64,000 bases of DNA from Limnohabitans sp. Rim8 (lineage in GTDB: Bacteria; Pseudomonadota; Gammaproteobacteria; Burkholderiales; Burkholderiaceae_C). The DNA lies in assembly GCA_945901045.1 (NCBI GenBank), contig CAMDKK010000011.1:1-64000 (forward strand), in the 5' to 3' direction. Of this stretch, positions 50,819-60,107 are shown piece by piece; the first letter of the stretch is position 1, and each line of letters opens with the position of its first letter. Made by a program: the position numbers and the translations under genes. The notes under the pieces are model-generated. The model was not told where the DNA came from. It was given only the letters and a program-made list of their open reading frames with translations, and made no database searches.

Positions 50819-50885
50819 GAACTCAATATACTGCGATCTCCTTGTCAAGAACAGTTCTCAATTGTCTACGCCTCGCCCACCGACC

Positions 50886-51788
50886 ATGGATTCCACGGCT
50901 GCCCTGCGATGGGCCCGCCGAACGCTCAAGGCCTTCGAGGGTGTTGGTCATTCACCATGGCTGCACGAAGAAGTGGCCAAGCGGATGCAAGAAAGGTTGG
51001 CTTTCATCAAGCTTCAGCCGTCGATGTGGGTGGCTTGGGAGCCTTTGCGCAGTGGCCTGGCAGGCGTGCGCAAGATTCAGGCGCGTTATCCCCAAGCGCA
51101 ATGTCATGCTGTTGCAACGCAGTTATCTGAATTGAGGCTGGCTGAGCAAGCCTTGAGACGGCCATGGTGGCAGCTTGCACGATGGATTCGCCCCATGTTC
51201 TTTTCGGAGCAACTGCCAGATAAACCCGCGCAGATGCTCTGGGCCAACATGCTGCTTCACCAGTCCGCAGATCCTGAGGCCCTGATTGCGCAATGGCACC
51301 GCGCTCTGGCGGTGGATGGCTTTGTGATGTTTTCCTGTCTGGGTCCCGATACCTTGCGTGAATTGCGCTCGGCCTACGAATCTGTCGGCTGGGCTGCCCC
51401 TGCGCACGAGTTCACGGACATGCACGATTGGGGCGATATGTTGGTGCAAGCCGGTTTCGCCGAGCCGGTGATGGACATGGAGCGCATCACCCTAACTTAC
51501 GAATCCCCTGAGCGCCTGCTGAACGAGTTGCGAGAGTTGGGGCGCAATTTAAGTGTGCACCGCCGGCATGGGCTGCGCGGTCAAAGATGGCTTGCGCAAT
51601 TGAAGAACCTTCTGGCGACATTGGCGAAACCCGACCATCAGGGGCGCTTGGTTTTGACGTTTGAAATTATTTACGGGCATGCGCTGAAGCCCCAGCCGCG
51701 TGTCAAGTTGCAAGCCGTCAGCGAAATCGGATTAGACGATATGCGTGCCATGCTGCGTCAAAATCCAAGGATTGAGTGTAAGGCTTGA
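50886..51788 (+). CDS. BioC-like methyltransferase family protein
   Basis: About 300 residues from ATG 50886, with ATG 50818 and TTG 50862 as alternatives. The C-terminal half resembles malonyl-ACP O-methyltransferase BioC: LLHQSADPEALIAQWHRAL-type region (near 120), GFVMFSCLGPDTLRELRSAY (near 145), HEFTDMHDWGDMLVQAGFAEPVMDMERI-like segment (near 180). The usual glycine-rich SAM motif I is not seen; the equivalent place reads MWVAWEPLRSGLAGVRKI. This variant form occurs in Burkholderiales, but whether it is an active methyltransferase is open. It is divergent from comF. Confidence 0.7.
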   Translation: MDSTAALRWARRTLKAFEGVGHSPWLHEEVAKRMQERLAFIKLQPSMWVAWEPLRSGLAGVRKIQARYPQAQCHAVATQLSELRLAEQALRRPWWQLARWIRPMFFSEQLPDKPAQMLWANMLLHQSADPEALIAQWHRALAVDGFVMFSCLGPDTLRELRSAYESVGWAAPAHEFTDMHDWGDMLVQAGFAEPVMDMERITLTYESPERLLNELRELGRNLSVHRRHGLRGQRWLAQLKNLLATLAKPDHQGRLVLTFEIIYGHALKPQPRVKLQAVSEIGLDDMRAMLRQNPRIECKA

Positions 51789-51884
51789 GAAATATCAAAA
51801 CCACTTTGTAAGTCGGTTAAAATTCGGCGCTCCACAGGCCAAATCGGCTTTCTACCAAGCAACTTGATGTTCAAAAGTTGACGC

Positions 51885-52361
51885 ATGTCAAATCCTGTAT
51901 TCACTTTTGCCAAGGTTTCCGGTCAATCTATTGACTGGAGGCTGCAAAAAAATTGTTCCTTAGCGCCGGCCCAGCTGGGGTGGATTTATCTCTCCCTTTG
52001 CTGTGTTTCACTGTTGATTGGGACTTTTTTTTGGTTGCAGGGTGCCGTATTTGTTCTCGGTTTTGCTTGGTTAGAGGTGATGGTGGTCGGGTTGGCATTT
52101 TTTATGTATGCCCGCCATGCTGCTGATGGTGAGTGGATTTCGATCGAAGGTTCTCGCATCGTCGTGGAGTGCGAAACTGCAGGCCGGCGTCAGCGGGCTG
52201 AGTTTGATCGGCAATGGGTTCGCATAGAGCCGATCGCCGATGACCGGAGTTTGATCGAGGTTTCGGGTCGAGGTCGATCGGTGGAAGTGGGGCGTTTTGT
52301 GCGGCCCGAGCATCGTTTGATTTTGGCCCAAGAAATTCGTCGGGCATTGCGCCAAGCGTGA
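51885..52361 (+). CDS. DUF2244 family membrane protein
   Basis: A 158-residue protein with two transmembrane helices (about residues 33-52 and 55-75) and a soluble C-terminal domain with GEWISIEGSRIVVE and PEHRLILAQEIRRAL. DUF2244 genes commonly precede coxB in Burkholderiales, as here (79-base gap), suggesting a role in oxidase assembly that has not been demonstrated. Confidence 0.85.
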   Translation: MSNPVFTFAKVSGQSIDWRLQKNCSLAPAQLGWIYLSLCCVSLLIGTFFWLQGAVFVLGFAWLEVMVVGLAFFMYARHAADGEWISIEGSRIVVECETAGRRQRAEFDRQWVRIEPIADDRSLIEVSGRGRSVEVGRFVRPEHRLILAQEIRRALRQA

Positions 52362-52439
52362 TGTCCATGGCGTGTGACCGCGAGAGCGGTTGCGCGCAAG
52401 GTAGTAGGTTTTACAGAGACTTGGAAGTTATTGAAGACT

Positions 52440-53612
52440 ATGAAGAGTATTTCCAACAAATTGGCTTTGCTTTTGTGCCGCGCAGGCATTTGGACGGGCG
52501 CTTGGGTGGCTTCGACTGCATATGCGGTCAACGATCTGCCTGGCGGCCCTGCTGTCAATCAGATGAATCTACATCCGGCTGTAACCAAAATAGCCGAAGA
52601 GCAGCACTGGTTGCATTGGATGATGATGATCATCTGCACAGTGATTTTCGTTGCGGTGTTTGCGGTGATGTTTTATTCCATCTGGAAGCATCGCAAGTCC
52701 GCGGGTCACAAGGCGGCCAATTTTCACGAGTCTGTGACCGTTGAAATTTTGTGGACTGCAGCCCCATTTTTGATCGTGATTCTGATGTGTTTGCCCGCGA
52801 CTAAAGTGCTGGTCGCGTCAAAAGACACCACCAATGCCGACTTGACGGTCAAGGTCACGGGCTACCAGTGGAAATGGGGATACGACTACATCAAAGGTGA
52901 AGGCGAAGGACTGGCCTACATCTCGACATTGGATTCAAGCCAACGTGCCATGTCCAATGCCGGAAAACCCGAGGGCGACGACTACCTGCTGCGTGTGGAC
53001 AATCCTTTGGTAGTGCCTGTTGGCAAAAAAGTGCGTGTGATCACGACCGCCAATGATGTGATCCATGCCTTTTCGGTGAACTCCCTGGGCATCAAACAAG
53101 ATGCGATTCCTGGCTTTGTGCGTGACACCTGGTTCCGTGCAGAAAAAGTCGGTACTTACTATGGGCAGTGCCAAGAGTTGTGCGGCAAAGAGCACGCCTA
53201 CATGCCTATTCAAGTCAAGGTTGTGTCGGTTGAGGATTATTCTTCGTGGGTGGATGGCGAAAAGAAAAAGCAAGCCGCTAAAGCAGATGATCCCGCCAAA
53301 GTCTGGGCTGTGGACGATCTGGCCAAACGTGGTGAAAAAGTGTACGCCGCCAATTGCGCTGCTTGCCATCAGGCCAGTGGCAAGGGTGCCGGTGCGATCA
53401 AAGCATTGGACGGTTCGGCCTTGGTTTTGGATGCAGACAAACTCAAACAAGTGGCTGTCTTGCTCAATGGTCAAAATAACGGCGCGATGCCTGCCTGGAA
53501 GCAACTTTCGGATACCGAAATTGCCGCTGTAATCACCTTCACCAAGAACAACTGGTCCAACAAGACCGGCCAACTGGTTCAACCGGCCGAAGTGCTGGCT
53601 GCGCGCAAATAA
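52440..53612 (+). CDS. coxB: Cytochrome c oxidase subunit II with fused cytochrome c domain
   Basis: About 390 residues from ATG 52440 (signal peptide to about residue 30). Two transmembrane helices (near 58-80 and 104-122) anchor it. The CuA site has H209, C244, C248, H252 and M255 (YGQCQELCGKEHAYM) with the EHAYMPIQV stretch. A C-terminal class I cytochrome c domain (residues ~295-385) carries C306-A-A-C-H310, so this is a caa3-like subunit receiving electrons through its own haem. First of the oxidase structural genes; ctaD follows 23 bases later. Confidence 0.95.
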   Translation: MKSISNKLALLLCRAGIWTGAWVASTAYAVNDLPGGPAVNQMNLHPAVTKIAEEQHWLHWMMMIICTVIFVAVFAVMFYSIWKHRKSAGHKAANFHESVTVEILWTAAPFLIVILMCLPATKVLVASKDTTNADLTVKVTGYQWKWGYDYIKGEGEGLAYISTLDSSQRAMSNAGKPEGDDYLLRVDNPLVVPVGKKVRVITTANDVIHAFSVNSLGIKQDAIPGFVRDTWFRAEKVGTYYGQCQELCGKEHAYMPIQVKVVSVEDYSSWVDGEKKKQAAKADDPAKVWAVDDLAKRGEKVYAANCAACHQASGKGAGAIKALDGSALVLDADKLKQVAVLLNGQNNGAMPAWKQLSDTEIAAVITFTKNNWSNKTGQLVQPAEVLAARK

Positions 53613-53635
53613 GTTAAGCATTAAAGGAAATCAAG

Positions 53636-55267
53636 ATGAGTGCCGTTCTAGATCATCACGATCACGCCCATGACCACCATGACCATGCCCCGAGCGGCTG
53701 GCGTCGTTGGGTGTATGCGACCAACCACAAAGACATTGGTACTTTGTACCTGTTGTTCAGTTTCAGCATGTTGATGATCGGCGGCATCTTGGCGCTGCTG
53801 ATTCGGGCTGAGTTGTTTCAACCTGGGCTGCAGTTGGTGAATCCGGAATTATTCAATCAATTCACCACCATGCACGGTTTGATCATGGTGTTTGGAGCGA
53901 TCATGCCGGCGTTTGTGGGTTTTGCGAACTGGATGATTCCTTTGCAAATCGGCGCAGCCGATATGGCTTTTGCACGCATGAACAACTTCAGCTTTTGGCT
54001 GCTGATCCCTGCGGGCTTGATGCTGGCAGGTTCGTTCTTCATGCCAGGTGGCGCACCTGCTGCCGGTTGGACCCTGTACGCACCGTTGAGCCTGCAAATG
54101 GGCCCCTCCATGGACGCTGGTATTTTTGCCTTGCACATCCTGGGTGCCTCTTCCATCATGGGTTCGATCAACATCATCGTCACCATCTTGAACATGCGCG
54201 CGCCTGGCATGACCTTGATGAAGATGCCCATGTTCGCCTGGACTTGGCTCATCACGGCTTACTTGCTGATTGCGGTGATGCCTGTCTTGGCTGGCGCGAT
54301 CACCATGACATTGACTGACCGCCATTTCGGCACCAGCTTCTTCAATCCCGCTGGCGGCGGTGACCCGGTCATGTACCAGCACATTTTCTGGTTCTTCGGT
54401 CACCCCGAGGTGTACATCATGATCTTGCCGGCTTTCGGCATCATCAGCCAGATCGTGCCTGCATTTTCCCGCAAGAAGTTGTTCGGTTATTCCTCCATGG
54501 TGTACGCCACTTCTTCGATTGCTATTTTGTCGTTCATAGTCTGGGCGCACCACATGTTCACGACCGGTATGCCGGTCACGGGTCAGTTGTTCTTCATGTA
54601 CGCCACGATGCTGATTGCCGTGCCCACTGCTGTGAAGATCTTCAACTGGATCGCCACCATGTGGCGCGGTTCCATGACATTTGAAACCCCTATGCTGTTT
54701 GCGGTGGGCTTTATTTTCGTGTTCACCATGGGTGGTTTCACAGGTTTGATTTTGGCCATGGCCCCGATCGACATCCAGTTGCAAGACACCTATTATGTGG
54801 TGGCGCACTTCCACTACGTTTTGGTGGCAGGTTCCTTGTTTGCCTTGTTCGCTGGTTTTTACTATTGGGTTCCCAAGTGGACCGGTGTGATGTACAACGA
54901 AGGACGTGGAAAGATCCATTTCTGGTGGTCATTGATTTCTTTCAATGTCACTTTCTTCCCCATGCATTTCTTGGGTCTGGCAGGTATGCCGCGTCGCTAT
55001 GCTGACTACCCGATGCAGTTCGCCGATTTCAATGCCCTGGCTTCAGTCGGTGGCTTCTTCTTCGGCTTCGCTCAGGTTTACTTCTTCTTGTTCGTGGTTG
55101 TGCCTTGTATGCGCGGTCAAGGTGTCAAAGCGCCGCAGCGTCCTTGGAACGATCCTGATGGCGCCGGTGCAGAAGGCCTGGAGTGGGAAGTGGCTTCACC
55201 AGCACCTTTCCATACCTTTGAGAATCCACCGAAGTTGGATGTCACCGCAACGCGTGTCATCGGTTGA
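53636..55267 (+). CDS. ctaD: Cytochrome c oxidase subunit I
   Basis: A 543-residue twelve-helix membrane subunit with haem a, haem a3 and CuB, reducing O2 and pumping protons. The haem/CuB ligand region is visible in [17 protein letters not shown] (near 255, His-Tyr crosslink) and [14 protein letters not shown] (near 300, CuB His pair), then the haem pair region [13 protein letters not shown] (near 390). The K-channel and D-channel residues lie in these segments. An N-terminal His/Asp-rich stretch ([16 protein letters not shown]) may bind copper. The downstream small assembly gene starts 14 bases after the stop. Confidence 0.97.
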   Translation: MSAVLDHHDHAHDHHDHAPSGWRRWVYATNHKDIGTLYLLFSFSMLMIGGILALLIRAELFQPGLQLVNPELFNQFTTMHGLIMVFGAIMPAFVGFANWMIPLQIGAADMAFARMNNFSFWLLIPAGLMLAGSFFMPGGAPAAGWTLYAPLSLQMGPSMDAGIFALHILGASSIMGSINIIVTILNMRAPGMTLMKMPMFAWTWLITAYLLIAVMPVLAGAITMTLTDRHFGTSFFNPAGGGDPVMYQHIFWFFGHPEVYIMILPAFGIISQIVPAFSRKKLFGYSSMVYATSSIAILSFIVWAHHMFTTGMPVTGQLFFMYATMLIAVPTAVKIFNWIATMWRGSMTFETPMLFAVGFIFVFTMGGFTGLILAMAPIDIQLQDTYYVVAHFHYVLVAGSLFALFAGFYYWVPKWTGVMYNEGRGKIHFWWSLISFNVTFFPMHFLGLAGMPRRYADYPMQFADFNALASVGGFFFGFAQVYFFLFVVVPCMRGQGVKAPQRPWNDPDGAGAEGLEWEVASPAPFHTFENPPKLDVTATRVIG

Positions 55268-55281
55268 TTGAAAAGCCTGCG

Positions 55282-55395
55282 ATGACCACACCTGAACAAA
55301 AGAAAAGCAACCTGCGCATGGGCCTGATCCTTGCGTCGGTGGCAGCAGTGTTTTTCATCGGTTTCTTGGCAAAAATGATTTTGTTGAGCCGGTGA
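55282..55395 (+). CDS. Cytochrome oxidase small assembly protein
   Basis: A 37-residue single-helix membrane protein (start MTTPEQKKSNLRMGLIL; hydrophobic helix residues ~14-33; end KMILLSR). A tiny gene between ctaD and ctaG is typical of Burkholderiales oxidase operons and is thought to help assembly, probably with CtaG. No motif beyond the charged N-terminus and one helix. Confidence 0.78.
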   Translation: MTTPEQKKSNLRMGLILASVAAVFFIGFLAKMILLSR

Positions 55396-55408
55396 ATCCA
55401 GGACTTTC

Positions 55409-56023
55409 ATGAACCTGCGCAAAGAAAACACCAAAATGATGACCAAGCTTGCTGTGATCACAGTGGGCATGTTTGCATTTGGCTATGCCTTGATTCCACT
55501 TTACAAACACATTTGTGAAATGACAGGCATCAATATCTTGTCACTGGTGGAGCGACAGGTTCCTGGCAACGGTCTTGCAGGGCGTGATGTGGTGAAACCG
55601 CTCAACTCGCAAGTTGATTTAACCCGAACCATCACTGTGGAATTCGATGCGAACTCCCGCGGTCCTTGGGAGTTCTCACCCGAAACGCGATCGGTCCAGG
55701 TCCATCCTGGCGAGTTGACGACGGTCATGTACGACTTCCAAAATGTGCAAAACCGGCGCATGGCTGCACAGGCTATTCCAAGCTATGCCCCTGCGCAAGC
55801 GGCTGCCTATTTCAATAAGCTGGAATGTTTTTGTTTCAATCAATACACCTTAGAACCTGGCGAGAAAAAGCGTTGGCCGGTTGCTTTTGTGATCGATCCC
55901 AAACTGTCCAAAGACGTGACCACCATCACCTTGTCTTACACTTTTTTTGAAGTCGGGGGTAAGACACCGCCCGCGCCTTTGGCAACGCAAGATGCGGCAC
56001 CCGTTTTGAAAGCGGGCACATGA
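55409..56023 (+). CDS. ctaG: Cytochrome c oxidase assembly protein CtaG/Cox11
   Basis: A 204-residue membrane-anchored copper chaperone delivering Cu to the CuB site of subunit I. One N-terminal helix (near 12-30, TKLAVITVGMFAFGYALIPLY) is followed by the periplasmic domain. The copper-binding motif CFCFNQ is near 141-146. A downstream ATG at 55436 is possible, but upstream ATG 55409 reads well. The stop overlaps the DUF2970 start. Confidence 0.94.
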   Translation: MNLRKENTKMMTKLAVITVGMFAFGYALIPLYKHICEMTGINILSLVERQVPGNGLAGRDVVKPLNSQVDLTRTITVEFDANSRGPWEFSPETRSVQVHPGELTTVMYDFQNVQNRRMAAQAIPSYAPAQAAAYFNKLECFCFNQYTLEPGEKKRWPVAFVIDPKLSKDVTTITLSYTFFEVGGKTPPAPLATQDAAPVLKAGT

Positions 56024-56253
56024 AGCAAGATGCAGATGTTGCACCCCCAGCCAAAGCGTCCTTTTTGCGCACGGTTCAAGCGGTGTTGTGGTCGTTTGCG
56101 GGTATGCGCAAAGCCAGCGCATCGCAAGAAGATATGGCGAAATTAAACCCTTTCCACATCATTGCCGTTGCCCTGGGCTTGGTGGTGGTGATGGTTGTAG
56201 GTTTGATCGTCTTGGTCAATTGGGTGGTTACACAACCCTTGACACTTTCTTAA
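56020..56253 (+). CDS. DUF2970 family small membrane protein
   Basis: A 77-residue protein with one C-terminal transmembrane helix (near 47-70) and the family pattern LRTVQAVLWSFAGMRK (near 16-31). It occurs between ctaG and coxC in Burkholderiales. Function unknown, probably in oxidase assembly; its ATG overlaps the ctaG stop. Confidence 0.85.
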   Translation: MKQDADVAPPAKASFLRTVQAVLWSFAGMRKASASQEDMAKLNPFHIIAVALGLVVVMVVGLIVLVNWVVTQPLTLS

Positions 56254-56291
56254 GATTATAAAATTTTGCAGATTTGAGAGCAGGAGTACAC

Positions 56292-57173
56292 ATGAGTTCT
56301 ACAGCACACGGCACCACGCCTTACTATTTCGTTCCCCAGCCCTCTCGACATCCGGTGATGGCTTCCATCGGATTGTTCTTCGTGATCTTGGGCGCTGGCC
56401 AATGGATCAACGGGCAAGACTGGGGAATGTACTCACTGATGTTTGGCATGGTCTGGTGGTTGACGGTTTTATTTCAATGGTTCAGTCAAGCCATTCAGGA
56501 AAGTGAATCGGGTCAATACGGATACAAAGTGGATCTGTCCTACCGTTGGAGCATGACTTGGTTCATCTTTTCTGAAGTGATGTTCTTTGGTGCATTTTTC
56601 AGTGCCTTGTGGTGGGCTCGCATGCATTCCTTGCCCGCTTTGGGCAGCTTAGAAAATGCCTTGATCTGGCCTGATTTCAAAGCCGTTTGGCCGACCTTAG
56701 CCGCAGGTGCCACAGCTTCCCCTGCGGGCATCGTAGAGCCCTTCCAGGCCATGACGCCTTTTTGGTTGCCCACGGTGAACACTGCTTTGTTGTTGACTTC
56801 AGGCGTGACTTTGACGATTGCCCACCATGCTTTGCAGCTCGGTGAAAGATCCAAAACGATCAAGTTCATGTGGATGACTGTGCTTTTAGGTGTGATTTTC
56901 TTGTTTGTACAAGGCTATGAATATGCCCATGCGTGGTCCGACATGAACCTCAAGCTGAGTTCAGGCGTGTATGGCTCCACCTTTTACATGTTGACGGGTT
57001 TTCACGGCTTCCACGTTTTTGTCGGTATGTTGATGCTTTTGTTCGTCACCTTGCGTTTGCAAAAAGGTCACTTCACTGCAGAAAAACATTTTGGCTTTGA
57101 AGGCGCGGCATGGTACTGGCACTTTGTGGACGTGGTTTGGTTGGGCTTGTACATTCTTGTGTATTGGTTGTGA
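56292..57173 (+). CDS. coxC: Cytochrome c oxidase subunit III
   Basis: A 293-residue seven-helix membrane subunit stabilising the oxidase core. ATG 56292 follows AGGAG; a longer frame begins at 56274. Family segments are SYRWSMTWFIFSEVMFFGAFF (near 85), LLTSGVTLTIAHHAL (near 168) and HFVDVVWLGLYILVYW at the very end. It is the last structural gene before a terminator; assembly genes continue beyond a convergent small gene. Confidence 0.96.
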   Translation: MSSTAHGTTPYYFVPQPSRHPVMASIGLFFVILGAGQWINGQDWGMYSLMFGMVWWLTVLFQWFSQAIQESESGQYGYKVDLSYRWSMTWFIFSEVMFFGAFFSALWWARMHSLPALGSLENALIWPDFKAVWPTLAAGATASPAGIVEPFQAMTPFWLPTVNTALLLTSGVTLTIAHHALQLGERSKTIKFMWMTVLLGVIFLFVQGYEYAHAWSDMNLKLSSGVYGSTFYMLTGFHGFHVFVGMLMLLFVTLRLQKGHFTAEKHFGFEGAAWYWHFVDVVWLGLYILVYWL

Positions 57174-57190
57174 AGCCGCTTGACCTTAGA

Positions 57191-57217
57191 AAAAAGCGCC
57201 CTTTGGCGCTTTTTTTG
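57191..57217 (+). terminator. Rho-independent terminator after coxC
   Basis: AAAAGCGCC-CTTT-GGCGCTTTT followed by further T residues lies just past the coxC stop, with A-runs on the other side so it also serves the convergent DUF2909 gene. Confidence 0.88.
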
Positions 57218-57246
57218 TGGGATGTATTGACGCTCGAGAATGAATT

Positions 57247-57474
57247 TCAAGCGCCTGCAGGAATGCCCGTAGGTTGGATGTAACCCAATTTCCATGCCAA
57301 CAAAACACACAAAAACAGCAGAATGGAAAAGCCCACACGAAAAGCCAATGCGCGGGCCATGCCGCCAGAGGGGTGTCTTCCAGAGGATTTACCATTGCCT
57401 TTCAGCATGAAGTACAAAGCAGAGGCCAGGCTGCCCAAAATGGCCACAAATGCAAAAGCAATAAGGTATGTCAT
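57247..57474 (-). CDS. Twin transmembrane protein, DUF2909 family
   Basis: A 75-residue protein with two helices (about residues 2-24 and 42-63) joined by a basic loop (KGNGKSSGRHPSGG). The start at 57474 overlaps the SURF1 leader on the other strand. It lies head-to-head with SURF1 in Burkholderiales oxidase loci; role unknown. Confidence 0.82.
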   Translation of the reverse strand: MTYLIAFAFVAILGSLASALYFMLKGNGKSSGRHPSGGMARALAFRVGFSILLFLCVLLAWKLGYIQPTGIPAGA

Positions 57475-57489
57475 GAGCACGATTATCCG

Positions 57490-58263
57490 ATGAGTTCGGA
57501 AACTACACAGCACATGGACATGCCCGTGCAAAGTCGTCAAAGGACGATGTTGATTTTGCTGGCCGCGCTGTTCAGCGTGGCACTCACCTGTTCGCTTGGA
57601 TTTTGGCAGCTTCGACGCGCAACTGTGAAGGAAGTTTTGCAAACGCAGCTGACACAACAGGGCGCGCTGCCTGCCATAGAAGGGCAGAGTCTGGGGCAAT
57701 TGGGAGATACTTCAGAGAACCGATCCGGCCTGATTCACCGTGCGGTGCATCTGCAGGGCCGGTGGCTGGCAGACAAAACACTGTTTCTCGATAACCGTCA
57801 AATGAAGGGACGTGTTGGATTTTTTGTCATCACACCGATGGAACTGACACAGTCCAAAGCCGTGATACTGGTGCAACGCGGTTGGGTGCCTCGCCATTTC
57901 ACTGAGCGCACTCGTTTGCCACCAGTGGTCTCGCCTGCAGGCGAAGTCGCCCTTACGGGGCGAATTGCCCTTGCACCATCCAAGCTCTATGAGCTGGGAG
58001 ACTCAGAGGGCGGTCCGATACGGCAAAATCTCGACATGGGTGCTTTACGGCAAGAAACAGGATTGCCTTTGTTGGAAATTACAGTGGTACAAACAGGTGA
58101 GGCTTCTGAAGGCCTGTTGCGAGAATGGCCACAACCTGTCGCAGGTGTCGAAAAACACTACGGTTATGCTTTCCAGTGGTTCGGGCTCGGTGCGCTGATC
58201 ACAATGCTTTATGTCTGGTTCCAAATTGTCCGACTCCCTACTTTCGTCAAAAAATCAAGCTGA
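57490..58263 (+). CDS. SURF1 family cytochrome oxidase assembly protein
   Basis: A 257-residue inner-membrane protein helping insertion of haem a into subunit I. Two helices, one near residues 15-35 (LILLAALFSVALTCSLGFWQLRR) and one near the C-terminus (YGYAFQWFGLGALITMLYVW), enclose a periplasmic domain with VILVQRGWVPR (near 117). The start at 57490 is the first sensible ATG; the open frame runs back into the antisense gene. The end overlaps the next gene by 53 bases. Confidence 0.9.
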   Translation: MSSETTQHMDMPVQSRQRTMLILLAALFSVALTCSLGFWQLRRATVKEVLQTQLTQQGALPAIEGQSLGQLGDTSENRSGLIHRAVHLQGRWLADKTLFLDNRQMKGRVGFFVITPMELTQSKAVILVQRGWVPRHFTERTRLPPVVSPAGEVALTGRIALAPSKLYELGDSEGGPIRQNLDMGALRQETGLPLLEITVVQTGEASEGLLREWPQPVAGVEKHYGYAFQWFGLGALITMLYVWFQIVRLPTFVKKSS

Positions 58264-58939
58264 GCCTGCGGTGGATGCCCCGTTGGGTTTGACGGTGCAC
58301 AGCATGCCGACGCCTGCAGATGTTGTCCTGACGGATGGCGCACGCACACGCATTGGCCGCTGGAAGATGCTGTTTGTTCTGCTGATTTGTGCGTCTCCTG
58401 TGATTGCATCGTACTGGACGTATTACGTGCTTCGTCCGGAAGGGCGTCGCAATTTTGGAGAACTGATACAGCCACAAAGGCCGCTGCCTGCGGTCAGCAC
58501 CGCATCACTGACCGGCGAGACGTCCTCTTTGACTGCGCTCAAAGGCCAGTGGTTGTTGATCAGTGTGGCCAGTGGGGGCTGTGATGCCCCGTGCCAGCAG
58601 CGTTTGTATTTCCAACGCCAACTGCGTGAAACTTTGGGTAAAGAAAAAGACCGGTTGGACCGGGTTTGGTTGATTCAGGACGATGCACCCGTTTCCCCTG
58701 CATTGATGCCTGCATTGACACAAGCCACCGTTTTGCGGGTCAAAGCACAAGATCTGACCGAGTGGCTTTCGCCCGTCAAAGACCAGCCTGTTGAAAATCA
58801 TTTATTTCTTGTAGACCCCTTGGGCAATTTGATGATGCGTTTCCCCGCCAACATGGATGTTGCGGGCGCCGCCAAAGCCAAACGCGATATAGAGCGCGTC
58901 TTGCGGGCGTCGGCTTTTTGGGACACCCCTGGGCGATGA
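58211..58939 (+). CDS. Membrane-anchored thioredoxin-like protein, cytochrome oxidase locus
   Basis: A 242-residue protein with one N-terminal helix (near 50-68, KMLFVLLICASPVIASYW). A periplasmic thioredoxin-like domain has GQWLLISVASGGCDAPCQQRLY (near 110-130), in which a Cys pair CDAPC resembles the CxxxC copper motif of SCO proteins, and LFLVDPLGNLMMRFPANMD (near 190). It differs from canonical SCO in lacking a clear His ligand. Its place between SURF1 and ctaA makes a role in copper or thiol handling during oxidase assembly likely but unproven. Confidence 0.75.
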   Translation: MSGSKLSDSLLSSKNQAEPAVDAPLGLTVHSMPTPADVVLTDGARTRIGRWKMLFVLLICASPVIASYWTYYVLRPEGRRNFGELIQPQRPLPAVSTASLTGETSSLTALKGQWLLISVASGGCDAPCQQRLYFQRQLRETLGKEKDRLDRVWLIQDDAPVSPALMPALTQATVLRVKAQDLTEWLSPVKDQPVENHLFLVDPLGNLMMRFPANMDVAGAAKAKRDIERVLRASAFWDTPGR

Positions 58940-58943
58940 CCCC

Positions 58944-60107
58944 ATGAATACCATTGAACTTTACAACTGGGCACCCGCTTTGCGTGTGATGGGTCTGGGG
59001 CTGTTAATTGCTTTGGGTCCTTTGTGTTGGGTCTGGTTGCGACACCGGCAAGGTGACAGTGCGGCACGTCTGAGGGCTTTGACGGTGCTGACTTTGTTTT
59101 TGACTTTCGATTTGGTGTTGTTCGGCGCGTTCACTCGTTTGACTGATTCGGGTTTGGGTTGCCCGGATTGGCCGGGATGCTATGGCAGCGTGACCCCGTT
59201 GGGTGCCCAAGTGCACATTGATGCCGCCCAAATGGCCATGCCTTCGGGACCCGTGACGCACAGTAAAGCGTGGATTGAAATGATTCATCGCTATTGGGCA
59301 ACGGGTGTAGGGGTGTTGATTTTGACCTTGACCGTCTTCAGCTGGGCGCGCGCCAAGGTGTCTGTTGCAGAGTCAGTTTGGTGGCCCACATTCACTTTGG
59401 TGTGGGTATGTTTGCAAGGCGCCTTTGGTGCGCTGACTGTGACTCTCAAACTGTCACCTGCCATTGTCACTTTGCATTTATTGGGGGGCATGTTTTTGCT
59501 CGCCTTGCTGAGTGTGCAAGTGTTCAAAGTTGCCGGGCTTGTGCGTGAGTCGATCCCCGCTTCATTGCGAATTGGCTTGTGGGTGACGACTGCTTTGGTG
59601 TGGCTGCAAATTTCGCTGGGAGGCTGGGTCAGTACCAACTACGCCGTACTCGCCTGCGGCGGTTTCCCCTTGTGTAACGCACAGTGGTGGCCGGCTTGGG
59701 AGGGCTCAGGCTTTGCAATTTGGCGTGAACTGGGTTACAGCGCGACGGGTCAAATTTTGCCATTCTCTGCCTTGGTTTCGATTCACGTGGTTCACCGTGC
59801 GACGGCCGTTGTGGTGGCACTGGCCGTGGCTGCTTTGTTTTGGCGTTTGAAAACCGTGAAGGTGCTGGTGCGTCAAAGGCAATGGTTGTTGGGTTTGACC
59901 GTGCTTCAAATCGTGACGGGTTTGTCGAATGTGGTTTTCGACTGGCCCCTGCTGGCGGCTTTGCTGCACACCGGCGGTGCGGCGGGCTTGGTGGTGACGC
60001 TCACCTGGATGCTGACCCGTAGCCATGTTAAGGTTGCTGGTTCTCATTCTGTTGACACGAGTCCAATCCCAGCCATGGGCCTCACGGATTCAAGGCCCCT
60101 TGTATGA
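58944..60107 (+). CDS. ctaA: Haem A synthase (COX15/CtaA)
   Basis: A 387-residue eight-helix membrane enzyme oxidising the C8 methyl of haem O to make haem A. Conserved His regions are seen in [20 protein letters not shown] (near 55-75), [13 protein letters not shown] (near 112), [13 protein letters not shown] (near 172) and [13 protein letters not shown] (near 275). It is followed at a four-base overlap by ctaB, which makes its substrate. Confidence 0.95.
   Translation: MNTIELYNWAPALRVMGLGLLIALGPLCWVWLRHRQGDSAARLRALTVLTLFLTFDLVLFGAFTRLTDSGLGCPDWPGCYGSVTPLGAQVHIDAAQMAMPSGPVTHSKAWIEMIHRYWATGVGVLILTLTVFSWARAKVSVAESVWWPTFTLVWVCLQGAFGALTVTLKLSPAIVTLHLLGGMFLLALLSVQVFKVAGLVRESIPASLRIGLWVTTALVWLQISLGGWVSTNYAVLACGGFPLCNAQWWPAWEGSGFAIWRELGYSATGQILPFSALVSIHVVHRATAVVVALAVAALFWRLKTVKVLVRQRQWLLGLTVLQIVTGLSNVVFDWPLLAALLHTGGAAGLVVTLTWMLTRSHVKVAGSHSVDTSPIPAMGLTDSRPLV

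Noticed and set aside
53849-54919. Long minus-strand open frame (356 codons) opposite ctaD
   Set aside because: It is His/Gln/Arg-rich with no family pattern, lies wholly within a strongly recognised gene, and reflects codon bias on the opposite strand.
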